Shown: positions 9,801-21,695, counted from the first letter of the stretch. The stretch is DNA of 64,000 nucleotides from Carex sylvatica (GCA_964058845.1 CAXKVR010000009.1:1-64000), one strand, 5' to 3'. Numbers and translations: made by a program. Notes: generated by a model not told the origin, from the letters alone.

Positions 9801-11947
9801 TAAATACCCATTGTACCATTTTGTCTTTCAACATTCAAACTTTTACGATTTCTTATTTCTTCCTCCTGTCTAATTTAGTGAAAGAAGAGTCACAATGAAA
9901 TGATAACACTATATGAACATATCAGACAAAGTGAAATACTTTCAAATTACAGGGTTGTATATGCAACTTCAAAAGGACAGGTTAGCACATTTTTGGTGTT
10001 ATAACTGCACTGATAACACAATATATATATCAGATAAAGTGCAATGCTTTCAAATTACAGGGTTTGTTATGTAAATTTCAAAAAGTAAAAAAAATGGGTA
10101 ACAGACCAACTCACGTGGTAATCCTGCCGCAAGTACATTCGCATGTAAGTTCTTTTGCGCGAACTCGGCAGCCAAGCGGCCCCCATGTCCATCATAGATA
10201 GCAAAATGTGCACATCTTAAATTCAACAATTATAAAGAAGAAAAAAACATTAGAAATATTCAACCAATTTAAGTTCTCTTGGTTTAACATTTTACAGTTC
10301 TATTTTTTATGCAAGTACCTTTTATTAAAAAAATTTCACCCAAAAGAGCTATTGTTAATATAAGAACAACTAAACATTATTTTTTTGAAATTAAAATCAT
10401 AAAATTCACAAAACGGTACCATAAATTTCCAGAATGTTCCAGACTAGAATCAACAGTTTACAATTTTATTTTTTATTTCAGTACCTTTTATTATGATTTT
10501 ATCACCAAAGAGAGTTCTTATCAATGTAAGAAAAGCTAACATTTTATTGAAACTGAAATCACAAATCTCACAAAAATGTATCGCAAATTTCCAGAATGTT
10601 ACAAACTGGTGTCAACATTACTGAAATATTCAACCAATTTAAGTTTTCTCTTGTTTTTAATAATATAGCAGACAACAAGTACCAAACTAGAATCACAATT
10701 TACAGTTCTTTATAAAGTACTTTCAGTTACAATTTTATCACCAAAACAGAGTTCTTATCAATATAAGAACAACTAACAGTTCTTCGAAATTGAAATCATA
10801 AATCTCACGCAAAGGTACCAAACTAGAATCAATAGTTTACAGTTCTGTTATTTATGTAAGTACTTTTATTACGATTTTAACACCAAAGAAATTTCTACTC
10901 ACTGTTCTACTCACACAAAGGTACCACAAATTTTTAACAATTAAAAAGAAAAAAGTATTAGAAATATTCAACTAATTTAAGTTTTCTCTTGGTTTTATTA
11001 ATATAGAAAACATAAAGTACCAAACTAGAGTTAAGAGTTCACAGTTTTATATTTCATGAAGTACTTTTTATTATGTTTTTAAGGGGGATTTAATATATTC
11101 CCCTCAAAACCCTCAAATTTAAGTATTTCCCAGTCATAAAAACATTAGAAACATTCAACCAATGTTAGTTTTCTACTGGTTTATTAATTGGTTTTATTTC
11201 AACCATTTATAAAAATGTGTACATCTTGATAAACCAACCAATTAGGGGGAATTTAATATATACCCCTCAAAAACCTCAAAATTACATATTTCCCTTTCTA
11301 AATGTCATAATATCATATTAACCCTCAAAATTTCAGAAACTCACAAATTTACCCAATTTATTGCCTTTTCTATTAAACCTCATTTTAACTTCATAAAGCA
11401 ACCATTGATTTTACCCTTTATTAAAAAATAAAAAATATCCCCATGATTTTGAGGTTTTATGAAGTACATTTTTCTGATTCCAGGGGTGATTTCATATCTA
11501 CCCCTCTAAAATTCATAAACTCACAAATTTACCTAATTGACTGTCTTTTCTATTAACACTCATTTTGAATGTATAAAAATCCCATTTTACCCTTTATTAA
11601 AAAATTAAAAATATCCCCAAGATTTTGAGTTTTTTTATGGGTATACATGAAATTTCACCATGATTTTATCACCAAAGAGAGTTCTTATCAACCATAAATT
11701 TCACAAAAAGGCACCTTAAATTTTCAGAATTTTCCAAACTGGAATCAGGAAGCAAAACCCAAGCATCCTCCATTCTCTGCCTACATCCTTTATCTTCACT
11801 CGCATCAGCTTCAATGAAAGTCACTTTACTCGCATCCGCATTTGCTGCCTCTTCTGATTTGCTTGAAACTCCAGTTACATCCGATTTTGACCTTTTGGGA
11901 GATTGATTTTCATGGGTTGGTTCAGCTTCGCGCTTATAAGGAGTCAT
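6859..11947 (-). CDS. Protein phosphatase 2C, plant PP2C-8-like
   Basis: Mn2+/Mg2+-dependent Ser/Thr phosphatase. Ten exons fit phase and GT-AG: 11715-11947, 10107-10215, 9496-9532, 9359-9403, 9196-9248, 8378-8521, 8181-8264, 7580-7669, 7429-7476 and 6859-6966, for 951 bp or 316 aa. The start at 11947 gives MTPYKREAEPTHENQSPKRS, a charged, probably disordered N-terminus. PP2C motifs follow in order: EDKGCRQRMEDAW (metal Asp), YDGHGGRLAAEF, WQDGATAVCVW, ANIGDAKAVLAR, LTREHKA, GRLEVSRAFGDRQFKK, PDIHSFELTERDQFVILGCD with GLW, and ERRCKDNCTAI near the end. All core metal ligands appear present. The best recalled match is the Arabidopsis PP2C 8 type. Exon 5 uses a weak donor (GTCAGC) directly followed by a CT repeat. 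Intron 1 is 1.5 kb and repeat-filled. The product looks complete; its substrate cannot be inferred. Confidence 0.87.
7240..7400. repeat. Copy of an interspersed non-coding repeat (PP2C intron 9)
   Basis: This shares phrases with copies at 9683-9830, 11244-11460, 11483-11660 and 57733-57887: CTCACAAATTTACCCAATTT or its complement, a CCCATTTTACCCTTTATTAA-like core, and GGGGTATACATGAAATT ends. It is non-coding. The inverted-looking ends suggest a MITE, but I could not define a target duplication. Confidence 0.5.
8585..9021. mobile_element. Foldback MITE with GAGGCTATGGTA ends in PP2C intron 5
   Basis: The terminal inverted repeats are GAGTGAGGCTATGGTA at the left and TACCATAGCCTCACTC at the right. 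The inside holds the shared core arms (TTTTTAGAATTTTTTTACTA and TAGTAAAAAAAATATAAAAA) and an inner inverted repeat around GATAGGTAG and CTACCTACT. A flanking duplication is not clear, since both sides are A-rich. It lies between exons 5 and 6. Confidence 0.7.
9171..9191. repeat. GA/CT microsatellite next to the exon-5 donor of the PP2C gene
   Basis: A GA run on the plus strand reads as CT in the transcript. It begins a few bases after the inferred donor (exon 5 ends at 9196, donor GTCAGC at 9190-9195). Length changes here could affect use of this weak donor. Confidence 0.7.
10290..11080. repeat. Irregular tandem repeats in PP2C intron 1, matching the exon-1/intron-1 junction
   Basis: Phrases such as CCAGAATGTTCCAGACTAGA or ACCAAACTAGAATCA recur near 10429, 10590, 10680, 10815 and 11020. 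Each is linked to TTTATCACCAAAGAGAGTTC or a variant. The same two phrases occur at 11660-11757, where they span the end of exon 1 and the start of intron 1. The units are therefore diverged copies of the junction. Confidence 0.75.
11244..11660. repeat. Two adjacent copies of the CTCACAAATTTACCCAATTT repeat family
   Basis: Copies at about 11244-11460 and 11483-11660 share the order ATATACCCCTC, CTCACAAATTTACC, TCTATTAA, CATTTTACCCTTTATTAAAA and ATATCCCCA. They occupy the 5' end of PP2C intron 1. Outer ends resemble GGGGGAATTTAATATATACC and its complement. Function is unknown and no ORF is present. Confidence 0.65.
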
Positions 11948-12124
11948 AATAGCGCAAAAGGGCAGATTGCTTTACGATCGGAGAGGAGAAATAAAGGTAG
12001 GGTTGAGAATTTAACAGAATAGGCTTTGCGTCATGCAGCGCACTGAGTATAGAATCGAAGCAGGGCTACGTATGGTTCGTGCGCTGTATGAAGCTAATAT
12101 TGCTGTGTTTAATAATTTTACCTT

Positions 12125-12212
12125 GTTGTGGGCCTTGTAAGGAATTTGGGCTTTAAGTGACCCTTGTTTTGGGCCTTGTAAGGAACTTGGGCTTGATTCA
12201 TACGGCACGTGT
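12125..12212 (-). promoter_or_regulatory. Candidate PP2C promoter motifs: GGCCCA/AGCCCA elements and a G-box
   Basis: Reading on the minus strand, upstream of the ATG at 11947, two AAGGCCCA and two AAGCCCAA motifs lie in a short duplicated segment (12127-12193). A CACGTG core with context GACACGTGCC is at 12203-12212. GGCCCA motifs are common in promoters of plant growth genes, and ACGTG-containing boxes bind bZIP/bHLH factors. Their position 180-265 bp upstream of the ATG is suitable. Function is inferred only. Confidence 0.45.
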
Positions 12213-12371
12213 CATATTGCACTGAGACCAAAATAATTTTATTTCTTTTCCTTACTTTTAAATTTTAAAATTACGAAAAAGAAACCAAATTATTTTTGAG
12301 ATTTTTCATCACTTGTATATACTTTGCGAAAAACAAAAATTAAAGTATATTAAAACAATTGGGAATCATAT

Positions 12372-12752
12372 GAGGCCGGGGTTTCAATACCTCGTGCATT
12401 TCATATTTAATATTTTTTTTTCAAAGTCTAAAATGTCGATCCGAACCTCATAGCATGATACCCACAATAAAATATGCTTGGGAATCAAATTTTATAATTT
12501 TTGAAACTTTTTTACTATTTTTTAAGATAGGTACGTACAACATCAATGTTTCTTGACTGTTCATTTTTAGTGATGTTGTACTTATCTAAAAAAAAAATCT
12601 AAATATTATAAGACTTGGTCTCCAAGAAGATGTTAGTATGGATATTATGTTGAGCAGTTCAAATTAATAATTTGAATATTGAAAATAAATATAAAATGTA
12701 AGATGACATGACGAGGTATGAAAAACATGAGGTATATATTGCAACCCTCCTC
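12372..12752. mobile_element. Foldback MITE at the left edge of the duplication
   Basis: The ends read GAGGCCGGGGTTTCAATACC at the left and the inverse GCAACCCTCCTC at the right. The interior has the shared core TTTTTTACTATTTTTTAAGA and an inner hairpin around GGTACAACATCA. The right two thirds reappear at 36203-36472, but the left terminus is missing there. Flanking 9-mers do not match, so it is old or rearranged. Confidence 0.6.
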
Positions 12753-13408
12753 ATGTAATTAACTATATTTTTATGATTGAGTACTCAATAATTATAGCAG
12801 AGTCAAGGGTCATCTATTCTTAATTAATATACAAATTGAATCTTCATATAAGAATAAGTCCTTCGTTACAATATAATTAATATACAAATTGCATCCTCGT
12901 TTGTTTTGGCTCAGGAGAATTTTTATATCTAGAAATTATTATAAAATAAGAGATAAAAAAGAGAAAGAGTGCCCTGAAATTTTAATGGTGTAAATGGATC
13001 GGGAAAATTTTATAATTTTAAACTTCGGAACTGAAAAAATATTCCAAGTCCAAAGGTTTGTTTTTTCATTAAAGGAAAAAAATTATATATGTTTAGTATG
13101 ATGAAATGGGGTAGTTATTATTTAGCAGTAATTTTGGAATTGTACTCAAAAAAAAAAAAATGTTTGATATAATGTAGTCCATATAAAAGTCAAATTACTT
13201 ACTAATATCCTTTAAAATTCTGCCAAATTAAGCTCCTGAATAATTCTTAGAGTGGAAATTAAAAGAACACCGTATGTATGTAACATGTCGTATATTAGCT
13301 GAAATGATAGTACGTATTAATTGAAACAGTACATAACACCATAAATTATACAAGTTCAAATAAAATAATAATGAATAAATAAATGAAATGGGATCAGGGA
13401 AGTTTCAA

Positions 13409-16400
13409 TTAATATATATTTACGGAGGGAATATGCTTTATTTTCCATTGGTCTTCTCCTTGCAGCCTTGATTTGAACTCATTCGAACAATATAAAGTCA
13501 ACTCTTGAAGGTTGACCAGATATTGCAAGTCAGGAACTGTCTGCAGCTGCTCGTCGCAATCCAGTCTGAGTTGGTTGAGCATGGGCATAGCACCCTCCTC
13601 TATTATCCATTTCTCCAAATTAAATACATGAAGTCCCAATCGTTGCAAGCGACCAAAACCTCCACTCAACCAGATCATCTGTTTTCCCTCAGCTGCTTCC
13701 ATGGATGATCCCAATAGATTGAGTACCCTGAGGTTGGACAACTTCTCTAGTTGGGGCATCGGGTCTTCCTCAAAACTAAACTCCCAAAGTTTTAGTTTAA
13801 CGAGATGGGGTGGGAACAGGGTACAATCACCAATTTCTTTCCTAGGCCATCTGCCCCACACCAGGCTGAATGAGTACAAATGGTTGTGGTTTCTGAAGGC
13901 TGAGATGCAATCTGGAAATGTCATTCGGTAATTGTTGCCTTCCATATATAAATCCAGAGAACCCAGAAGATTTAGTTTGCTTAACGAATTCATCAATGGC
14001 TCCCCTGCAACATCTTCAGGTATATCAATCCTCAACTTACGAAGATAGGGAAACTTAGGCAGTTCTGTCACCCAGTCTTGCCTAGCTCTCACCCTTTTCA
14101 AGGTCAGTAAACTTTGCAAGTCTGCTGCTGATGGTGGTCCCTCTGGAGTTGCTCTACAGGAATAACAGCAGGTGAGGTTGATATGCCTCAACTGTTTGTT
14201 ACCCCAAAAGGACGGGGTCAACTCACCGTGACTTTTACAAAACCAAGTATCCACTGTTTGAAGATTCTTCATATAAGTTAAAGGAGATCTCTTAAAAAAC
14301 CTAACAGTGGGAAACTCGCACCCAGATCCAAAATAAGCATGTTCAAGGCCGAAGTACTTCAAGACCGTCAGGGCGTTCAAGCCCTTCAAACAGTTTGTCC
14401 CATATAAATATCTGGCAGGCACCATACTCATGTGTAAAACTCGTAGTGTTCCAAACTTATTGAAATTTGGTACATCTTCGAAATTTATCAAAGAACGAAT
14501 TTTTTTTTTGCAAGCATGTTCTATTACTTTATCGCCAAAACCGTGAAGTGCAACACGACGTGCACAAGTGCTACAACTCAAGTTGGTGTCATTCTTCGAG
14601 ACTACCGTTAGAAAATTAGACTCCTTGGCTTTTTGAACGGCTAGATCCCGTAGGAGATCATGGATATGACAGTACTTAATTTTACCTGTGCAATATCTCT
14701 TTGAGACTTGCACCATGCACCTGTTAATTTTCACAAAAGTTGGATATTAATTATTAATATATTCATTGCGGAACTAAGAAAAAAATTATGTGACCAAACA
14801 AATCCTAATAAGACAAGTACGTAATATTATAACCATAATTAACTAATTTTGAATTTTTTTAAAGATACATCGTGTCGAAAGTGTCATTGGCAGTCATTGT
14901 CAAGTTTCTTAAAAAAAAAAGGTCTCTCAAAAAAAAAAAAAGTCCGTGAAACGAAAATTTTCAGAACGAATTGAAAATTAATATAACATGCGAAGCCTGT
15001 GTAAATAAATTAATCAATTATTACCTGTAAGTTAAATTTTATTTAAAGGTTAAAATTATTTTTTTAAACTTCATATGTTTAAAAGATTTCATTGATTGAA
15101 AAGAAGAATGAAATTAATAGTAGATATTTAGTAATTGGACTTCTTTGTAATAAAAATAAACTTAGGGCTATCGGCAAATAAACTCCTAGGATTTTCGGTA
15201 AAAAATTACCATTAAATAAGCTAATGTAATATATGAAAGGATACAAATTCAACAATATTACTTCCTCTTTTATCACCGAGAAAGAAAAATAATGCAATAT
15301 CATTTTGGTATTTAATTGATTTCAGATTTCAATGATTTGCTTTAAAGGGAAATTGAAATCTGATTTCTAAATTGATATTCAAGATTAATTAATTTACAAA
15401 AACTGAATTAGAAATTAGTATTCCATTATTATGCAATTTAAAATTTAATCTGCAATTTTAACATGTGGAATTATTTAAATAAATATTGATGATTAAGTTC
15501 AATTAACCAGTAACTATTATCAAAATAGGCTAGAAAAATTAATATATTATAAAAAAAGTGCTACGTCTCAAGCTTATTAAATATCGAAGCATCACTTGAA
15601 TTCCATTTGATTCGATGCTAACTAATTAATATGATAAAATTGAAGTTGCTAATAAATGTCCATTGACATTGTTGAAATGTAAAATCAAACGCATCTCAAT
15701 GATGTACACCGTGTACATAGATAAATAAATATATAACTAATTGATGTATGCCATAATAATAAGGATATAACTAATGTCAAAACAAGAAAATAATTTTGAA
15801 TTTACTATGTTCTAATTGATTGTAACGTTTGATATACTTAAAAAGAAAGAATCTCAAAGAATTATTAAAACTGAGTTAAGAAAATTACGAGAAAAAAAAT
15901 AATCATAAAGAAAACAATTGTAAATTGAATTAAACTGGAACTTAAAGAATAAGAAAAGATTGAAAATATTAAAACAAAAGGAAATAGAAATCATTAGTAT
16001 CATGTGGAATCTTGTTTTAGAGAGACAAGGTCCACGGAGATAAACAAATTGAGTAGTGATAATGTAACATTCCGTTACATAAATTTTTTTTATTATAATG
16101 AAAGGTTAATAGAAATTTGGCAAATAATTAAATGAGGCTAAAAACTACTATGACATATTTAATCATTTGCTAATGTAAAAATTGGCTTCATCTGCCAAGG
16201 ATTTTCAAAAAACAAAAAGACATATTTAATCATTTGAAAATTGTAAAACAAGACATTTATACTAATTCTCTGAAATATTTCTATTTTGATATATTTAGAA
16301 ATGTACAGATTTTAAAAATTAGGAAGTAACTAATTGAAAGATTCAGAAAAATAATGATGGATAAATGTTAGTATTTTAATCATAATTAACTTTATCGTAG

Positions 16401-19400
16401 ACCAATTTCAGTAAATTAGATATATCCAGAAGCTGATTCAGTGACCTACAACTTTAATATTTTGAGTTTTCCTTGTCTAAATTTAACTGAAACGGATGGG
16501 TTTTGACCTAATATCTTCCTACGTACTATTCTTCAACTCTCTCGCTATCGATTAAAATAAACTAAATCATATTGTTTTGAATAGTTCTCTTATATATGCA
16601 TATTTTATTAATCCTCCAATTAATTATTTGCTGGATATTAGAGGGTTATCGTCAGTCATTTTTATAATTGTGACCTAATTAAGGAACGACATTATCTTGG
16701 TGTCGAAATCAAATCTTACACAATAGAGACAGAATACGCTTAAAAATAGTATTTCATATACGATCCGAGTAATATTGTTTCAATTTGATTTATTTTAATT
16801 AGTTTATTTAACTATCCAAATTTTCTAAAAAAAATTCCCAACAGTTTTACTGGTCTCAGCTATAGAGGTAAAACTTTTAATAGCGGCTGCTAATGTTTTA
16901 AGAAACTAGAGGGGTACATGTCTAAAAAAGTAACCATATCCTCAACCAGACCACTATAACTTTCAATATTGATCATATTATTTTTACTATCAGAGTCAAC
17001 GAGATACTTCAAACTAAGGCTGGTGCTGAGCATGGATTAATTTGAAATTACCATGTGTTACGTTCTGGATGCAGGAGCCGAACTCCAATCAAGATTTTGA
17101 AACATATAGGTTAAATTTGTTTGGAAAATTTATAATTTATCAAATCTAATTAAAGAGATAGACATGAGAATTGTTTGGCATAATAGCATTTCCTGTATCA
17201 TAATGTGGATTTTATACATAAAATAAAAACCAACCATGTTTATAAAAATAAAACTGCAACGACTATATGTGACTGAGGAGGGTTCAAATGCCTTCATTTT
17301 TTGTATCTCCACTATACCTCCATTTCTAAAAACTTAAAAAACTTAAAATTTAAGACAAAGTCAAAATAAAACCATTGGTTATGATCTACATTATTTTATC
17401 TATTCACATGTAAAAAATTATGACATTTCAATTTTATTTTGGTTGTCATCTAGAGCTTGTAAAAAACGTGCTAATGTGGATAATTTATAGACGTTGATTT
17501 TTCAACTTATTAATTCACATAAAAACAAAATTGAAATGTGATAATTTTTCATGAGAACATAAAGAAAATAACATAAATCAAATCTAACGGTTTTATTTAT
17601 ACTCTTAAGTTTTAAATTTTGAGTTTTTAAAGTTTTTAAAAATGGAGGCATGATGGAGGCACAAAAAATGAAAGCATTTGAACCCTCCTCTATGTGACTG
17701 CAGTTGAAACAATAATTTAATGATAATATAAATAAATTACCTTTGCACAAGTTCCTCCAAATAGCTTTCAGCAATGTCCTCCAATAGTTTTGTTCCGTCT
17801 TGTAGTATGAATCCTTCAGCAATCCATAACTGAATCAGAGTTGATGCTTTGATTTGATAGTCCTCAGGAAAAACACCAAAATACATGAAGCAGAGCTTGA
17901 AAGCAATTGGCAAATCCTCATAACTAGTGGATATAACATCCATGTAGCTCCTACCTTCAGTGTGCCATTCCATTTTTTGCATTACGTCAACCCATGTAAT
18001 GTAATCGGGATTTTTTGTTGATAAAATACCGCCAACCACAACCAATGCTAGAGGCCATCCACCAATTTTTTGAGTAAATTGAGTTGCTAGGGGAAGTACT
18101 TCATTGGGGCATTCATTTGCAAATCGATTAGGAAAAATCTTCTTCAACAATAGTTGTTTGCCTTCATCTTCATTTAAGGGCTTTATCTCATGTGGCTTAG
18201 ATCTAATATCAGCCTCTTCAGCGAGCTTAATGAACCTGATATTAGATCAATACACAAAATATAAGAAGCATATTTTATTAGAATGAATCACTCGGCAATC
18301 GTTATTTTGGCAATCTTAACAATAGTTAATTTTTTTTTATAAAAATGATGCTAAATTGAGAATTTTAAAAGTAAATTTATAGATATATTAATTAAGGGAC
18401 ACATAGATTGTCTAACAATCATATTTTATGTAATTCAACTATTGTTTGAAGATACATCAAGGCCGTTAGACATTTTAAGTTATTTGATTTATGGTAGAAC
18501 ATGCATCAAATCTTATCATATTTATATGTATTATAGGTGGATAATATAGATCATGGCATTACTGTTGGATTTCAAATTTAAGATTGTCAATATAAAGAAT
18601 TGTCAACTCATCCCTTCAGTAATTAATGTAACACTAATTTTTTACAATAAAAGAAATGCAAGCAAACCTGGTAGTAATTAACACTCGACTTCCATTATTA
18701 GTATTAGGAAAAGCATCCTGAAGTTGGGTCCAAACATTTAGTTGGGTTTGAACATTATTGCTTGGCCATAAATCATCCAATACAATCAGATATTTTCTCT
18801 CTCTCAAGGATTTGTTAATCTCTGTAATGAAAAATTCTTCTCCCTTATTCTGCCTCTCTGAGTCACGTACCTCTCGAATCTTCTCTAGCATCTTTATCAA
18901 AATATCAATTAGCTTGTATTCTTGTGAAATAGTTAACCACATGGAAATGTCAAAGTGACATTTAACTTCAGCACTGTAAAATGCATCAAATAAATTAATT
19001 AGATGATTTGTATACAAGTAACATACTTAATTATACATACATGTTGGAAGTAAAAAAAAAATTAAGATTTTACCAAACTGTATGGATTTCAACACAGACA
19101 GGTAAATAATTAAATTTATTTTTTACTGATAGATGTTATAATTATTGAATTGTTTAGTATAAAAAAGAGAGCATGTTAGAAGTAACATCATACTTTTAAT
19201 TTGCGATGGTTTGTCTCTCCCTAAACCACTATTTATAGTAAACAACCATTTTCGTTTGTAAGATTATTCTCTTCAGGGGAAAGTTACCAAATAAAAAATT
19301 AAACTATTTATATTGCTTAATTAGTGTGTCTTATTTATTCGTATAACAGACATTTTCTAAAACAATGAACTTGCTATGTTGTTCAACAGTAGTTACCTTT

Positions 19401-20019
19401 TGTATATATCTTTTGCAAGTGTAGTTTTTCCTGAACCACCAGCTCCAACAATTGAGATCACAGCTCGCCTCGTATTATTTGTATCAATGAGCTGGTCGAC
19501 AATTGTTTTCTTGTCAACTTCGAAGCCGACGACTTCCATTTCATCTATGTCAGGATTAAGAAACGGCCTTATAGGCTGCTTGACAGAGGCCCCGCTACTA
19601 GTTTCTTCTAGACCTTTGATACCGTACTTTGTTGTGTTTTCTGATATTTCACGGAGCCTCTGTTGGATATAGTCTATCTGGTTACCTACTTTGTGTTTGG
19701 CAATCAGTTTCATGGGCATCTTGCCTATCTTTTTTAGTATGTTGAAAAGGCCTTCCCGTCTACCTCCCCCAACCTCCGCCAAAAACTTGTCTAATACATC
19801 TTCTATTAAATACCCGACTTCCTGAACCTCATTCACCCATTGTTTTACCCTCTCGTCTTTGTGACGTTTTGCATTTGCATCTTTCAAGAAAGACTGGATC
19901 CACTTGAGGTCGCGTTGAACCCGCTCGATCTTGTCACGTGCCCCGTAAAGAAAGAGTGCTTCTTGAACAACTACATCAGCCAGCTTGCCAAGAACAAGGT
20001 GCACAATAGTCTCAGCCAT
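13409..20019 (-). CDS. CC-NBS-LRR disease resistance protein (NLR1)
   Basis: An intracellular immune receptor of the CNL class. Four exons join in phase: 19397-20019, 18668-18973, 17741-18235 and 13409-14720, for 2736 bp or 911 aa. Residues 1-140 form an Rx-type coiled coil with IEDVLD at 72-77 in the EDVID position. The NB-ARC has the P-loop GAGGSGKTT (192-200), kinase-2 LIVLDDLW (270-277), RNBS-B GSRVLITTR (302-310), a variant GLPL box GGWPLAL (368-374), RNBS-D CFMYFGVFPEDYQI (425-438), and an MHD-type motif in HIHDLLRDL (IHD 494-496). The rest, to residue 911, is LRR. Introns fall after the P-loop, after RNBS-B and before MHD; intron 3 (14721-17740) contains a 416-bp MITE. The reading frame is intact, and NLR2 is its tandem copy. 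Which pathogen it senses cannot be told. Whether it acts as sensor or helper is also unknown. Confidence 0.93.
17275..17690. mobile_element. Mutator-like MITE with perfect 9-bp target duplication in NLR1 intron 3
   Basis: The 416-bp element has inverted ends GAGGAGGGTTCAAATGCCTT and its complement, extending through the CCTCCATTTCTAAAAA region. The 9-mer TATGTGACT flanks it at 17266-17274 and 17691-17699. NLR2 has the uninterrupted site (around 41790-41810). A 9-bp duplication is typical of Mutator-like elements. The insertion happened after the NLR duplication, or was lost cleanly from the other copy. Confidence 0.92.
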
Positions 20020-20089
20020 CTCTTTAATTTGTATTAAAAGTGTATTGAAAAATTAAGGATAAGGTGGATAGTTGGATTGTCTCAGTATA

Positions 20090-20096
20090 TTATATA
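20090..20096 (-). promoter_or_regulatory. Candidate TATA box of NLR1
   Basis: On the minus strand this reads TATATAA, about 70 bp upstream of the ATG at 20019, a normal plant distance for a short 5' UTR. A second TATATATA run is near 20131-20140. The identical context occurs in NLR2 at 44074-44080. Inferred from position only. Confidence 0.45.
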
Positions 20097-21049
20097 AGTG
20101 CTATTGTGGCCTTTAAGAATGAGAATGGAATATATATAGGTATAAGAACAAACGAATGAGTAACTATCGTTCATTACTCAATAGATTGATTCTTTGCTTA
20201 GGTGGTTCCATGTTGATATCTCTTTTGTGTGCCCAACCTTACTTTCCTTTTTCTTTTTATATTCCCCTCTCAACTTTTATAACGAATGTGTCTTCTTTTT
20301 CCTTTCTTATTGTTTGAGCGCATAACTGGTGAAGAAGTCTGTTTTGAGCATAAAGTTAGAGAGGGGAATATGAAAAGAGTGATTAAGGAGAAATGGGAAT
20401 ATAAAAAAAAAAATTGGAAGGAAGGCATCAACAAACAACGTATAAGTTAGAAAGGGGAACATGAAAGAGTGATTAAGGGGAAATGAGAGTATAAAAAAAA
20501 AAAAAAAAATAGGAAGGAAGGCATCAACAACAACGTATATCAATCTTTGGTGCACTGTTTTCAAAATCTTAAACAAAGTATATACCTTTCACGGATATCC
20601 TAAACACAGCTACGCACGCCATTAATAGAAGCATGTAACGCATGTTTAATTTCTACATGCCATGAACTTAATTAATTAAATTTGAATTAACATTAGAGTT
20701 TTTAATAGAAACATCACTTGTCACTAGTTTTGCTTAAGTTGAAGAAAATAATAAAGATTAATTGTTCATTAAGTGTAATCAATAATAAATTAAAAAAAAC
20801 AGAGAACATAAAAGGATGAAAATAAATGAGAAAATGTTAATGTAGAATTAAAACAATATGGTAAGTGATCTTTCCAGATCCATGGCATGTTGAAATCTCC
20901 AATTAGTAGTATTTAACAATACCAATGTATTGAGCTAGTTCTAGTGTCAATTAATTTGCTAGTAACAATGTTGAACATTTAATTCTTCGTACGGCCTATT
21001 ACTTGCTTAATTAATTCATACAACTAAAAATGCTGAAAGTTTTTTTTTT

Positions 21050-21275
21050 TCTAAAGGGTTCAATGCCTCCATTTAAAAAACCTTTAATAAATTAAAATTT
21101 AAAACTTAAAAGTCAAAATAAAACTGTTGGATATGATGTACATCATTTTATCTATGTACGTATAAAAACTATGACATTTCAATTTTGTTTTTGTTATCAT
21201 CAATAGCTTGTAAAATTTATAAAAATGAAGGCATGGTGGAGGCACAAAATATAGAGGCATTTAAACACTCCTCAA
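21050..21275. repeat. Older MITE of the GAGGAGGGTTCAAATGCC family, shared by both units
   Basis: The left arm holds GGGTTCAATGCCTCCATTT and the right arm ATGGTGGAGGCACAAAATAT with GGCATTTAAACACTCCTC. These are degraded versions of the ends at 17275-17690. The same copy is at about 45037-45262, so it predates the duplication. Confidence 0.7.
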
Positions 21276-21352
21276 TAAAGAACGTAAATTACGATACTGA
21301 ATGCTAGTGTTGCAGAAAACGAATGTTGGCAAAAAATAGAACAAATGTGTGT

Positions 21353-21376
21353 GGGGTGGGGGTGGGGGGGGGGGGG
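21353..21376 (+). repeat. G-run (GGGGTGGGGGTGGGGG...) upstream of NLR1
   Basis: Three G-tracts separated by single T residues, the last more than ten G long. This could fold as a G-quadruplex. The unit-B copy at 45341-45363 is shorter by about 3 G. It lies 1.3 kb upstream of the NLR ATG. Confidence 0.75.
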
Positions 21377-21695
21377 TCCCATTGGCCCAATAAATGGAGA
21401 AGAAGAGTGCAACAAATGGAGTAAGAAGAAATAAAAAAATAATGGAAAAAAGGGGAAAAAGGAAAAAAAAATTAAGGAAAATTTCGAAAAATAGCTGATA
21501 ACTAAGACCCACAAGTCAGCGGAATAAGAGTACATCTAAAACTAGCGAAAATTTGTGCCTTTAACCGTGCTCTTTGGTTTTGTAAGCTCCAGGCGCACCC
21601 AAAGAACAGAAGACTTCAAACCCGGCCAGCGCATTTCATCATCCAGAGCTGAAGGCTCGGCTCATATCAATTGGTGCTTCCTTATTGCTCTACGC

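Larger units (their letters stand above)
11948..13408. other. Intergenic region between PP2C start and NLR1 stop
   Basis: The first 270 bp should be PP2C 5' UTR and promoter. A MITE fills 12372-12752. From about 12490 the sequence is duplicated at 36203 onward. The last 600 bp are AT-rich NLR1 3' flank. No gene is visible. Confidence 0.6.

Noticed and set aside
13505..13931. Plus-strand open frames across the LRR exon of NLR1 (and 37562-37988 in NLR2)
   Set aside because: These are antisense shadows of the LRR coding exon. Conservation follows the minus-strand reading.
21272..21535. Pro/Phe-rich minus-strand frames overlapping the G-run
   Set aside because: The apparent protein is a translation of C/T-rich low-complexity sequence. 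The two units differ there by homopolymer length that shifts the frame.
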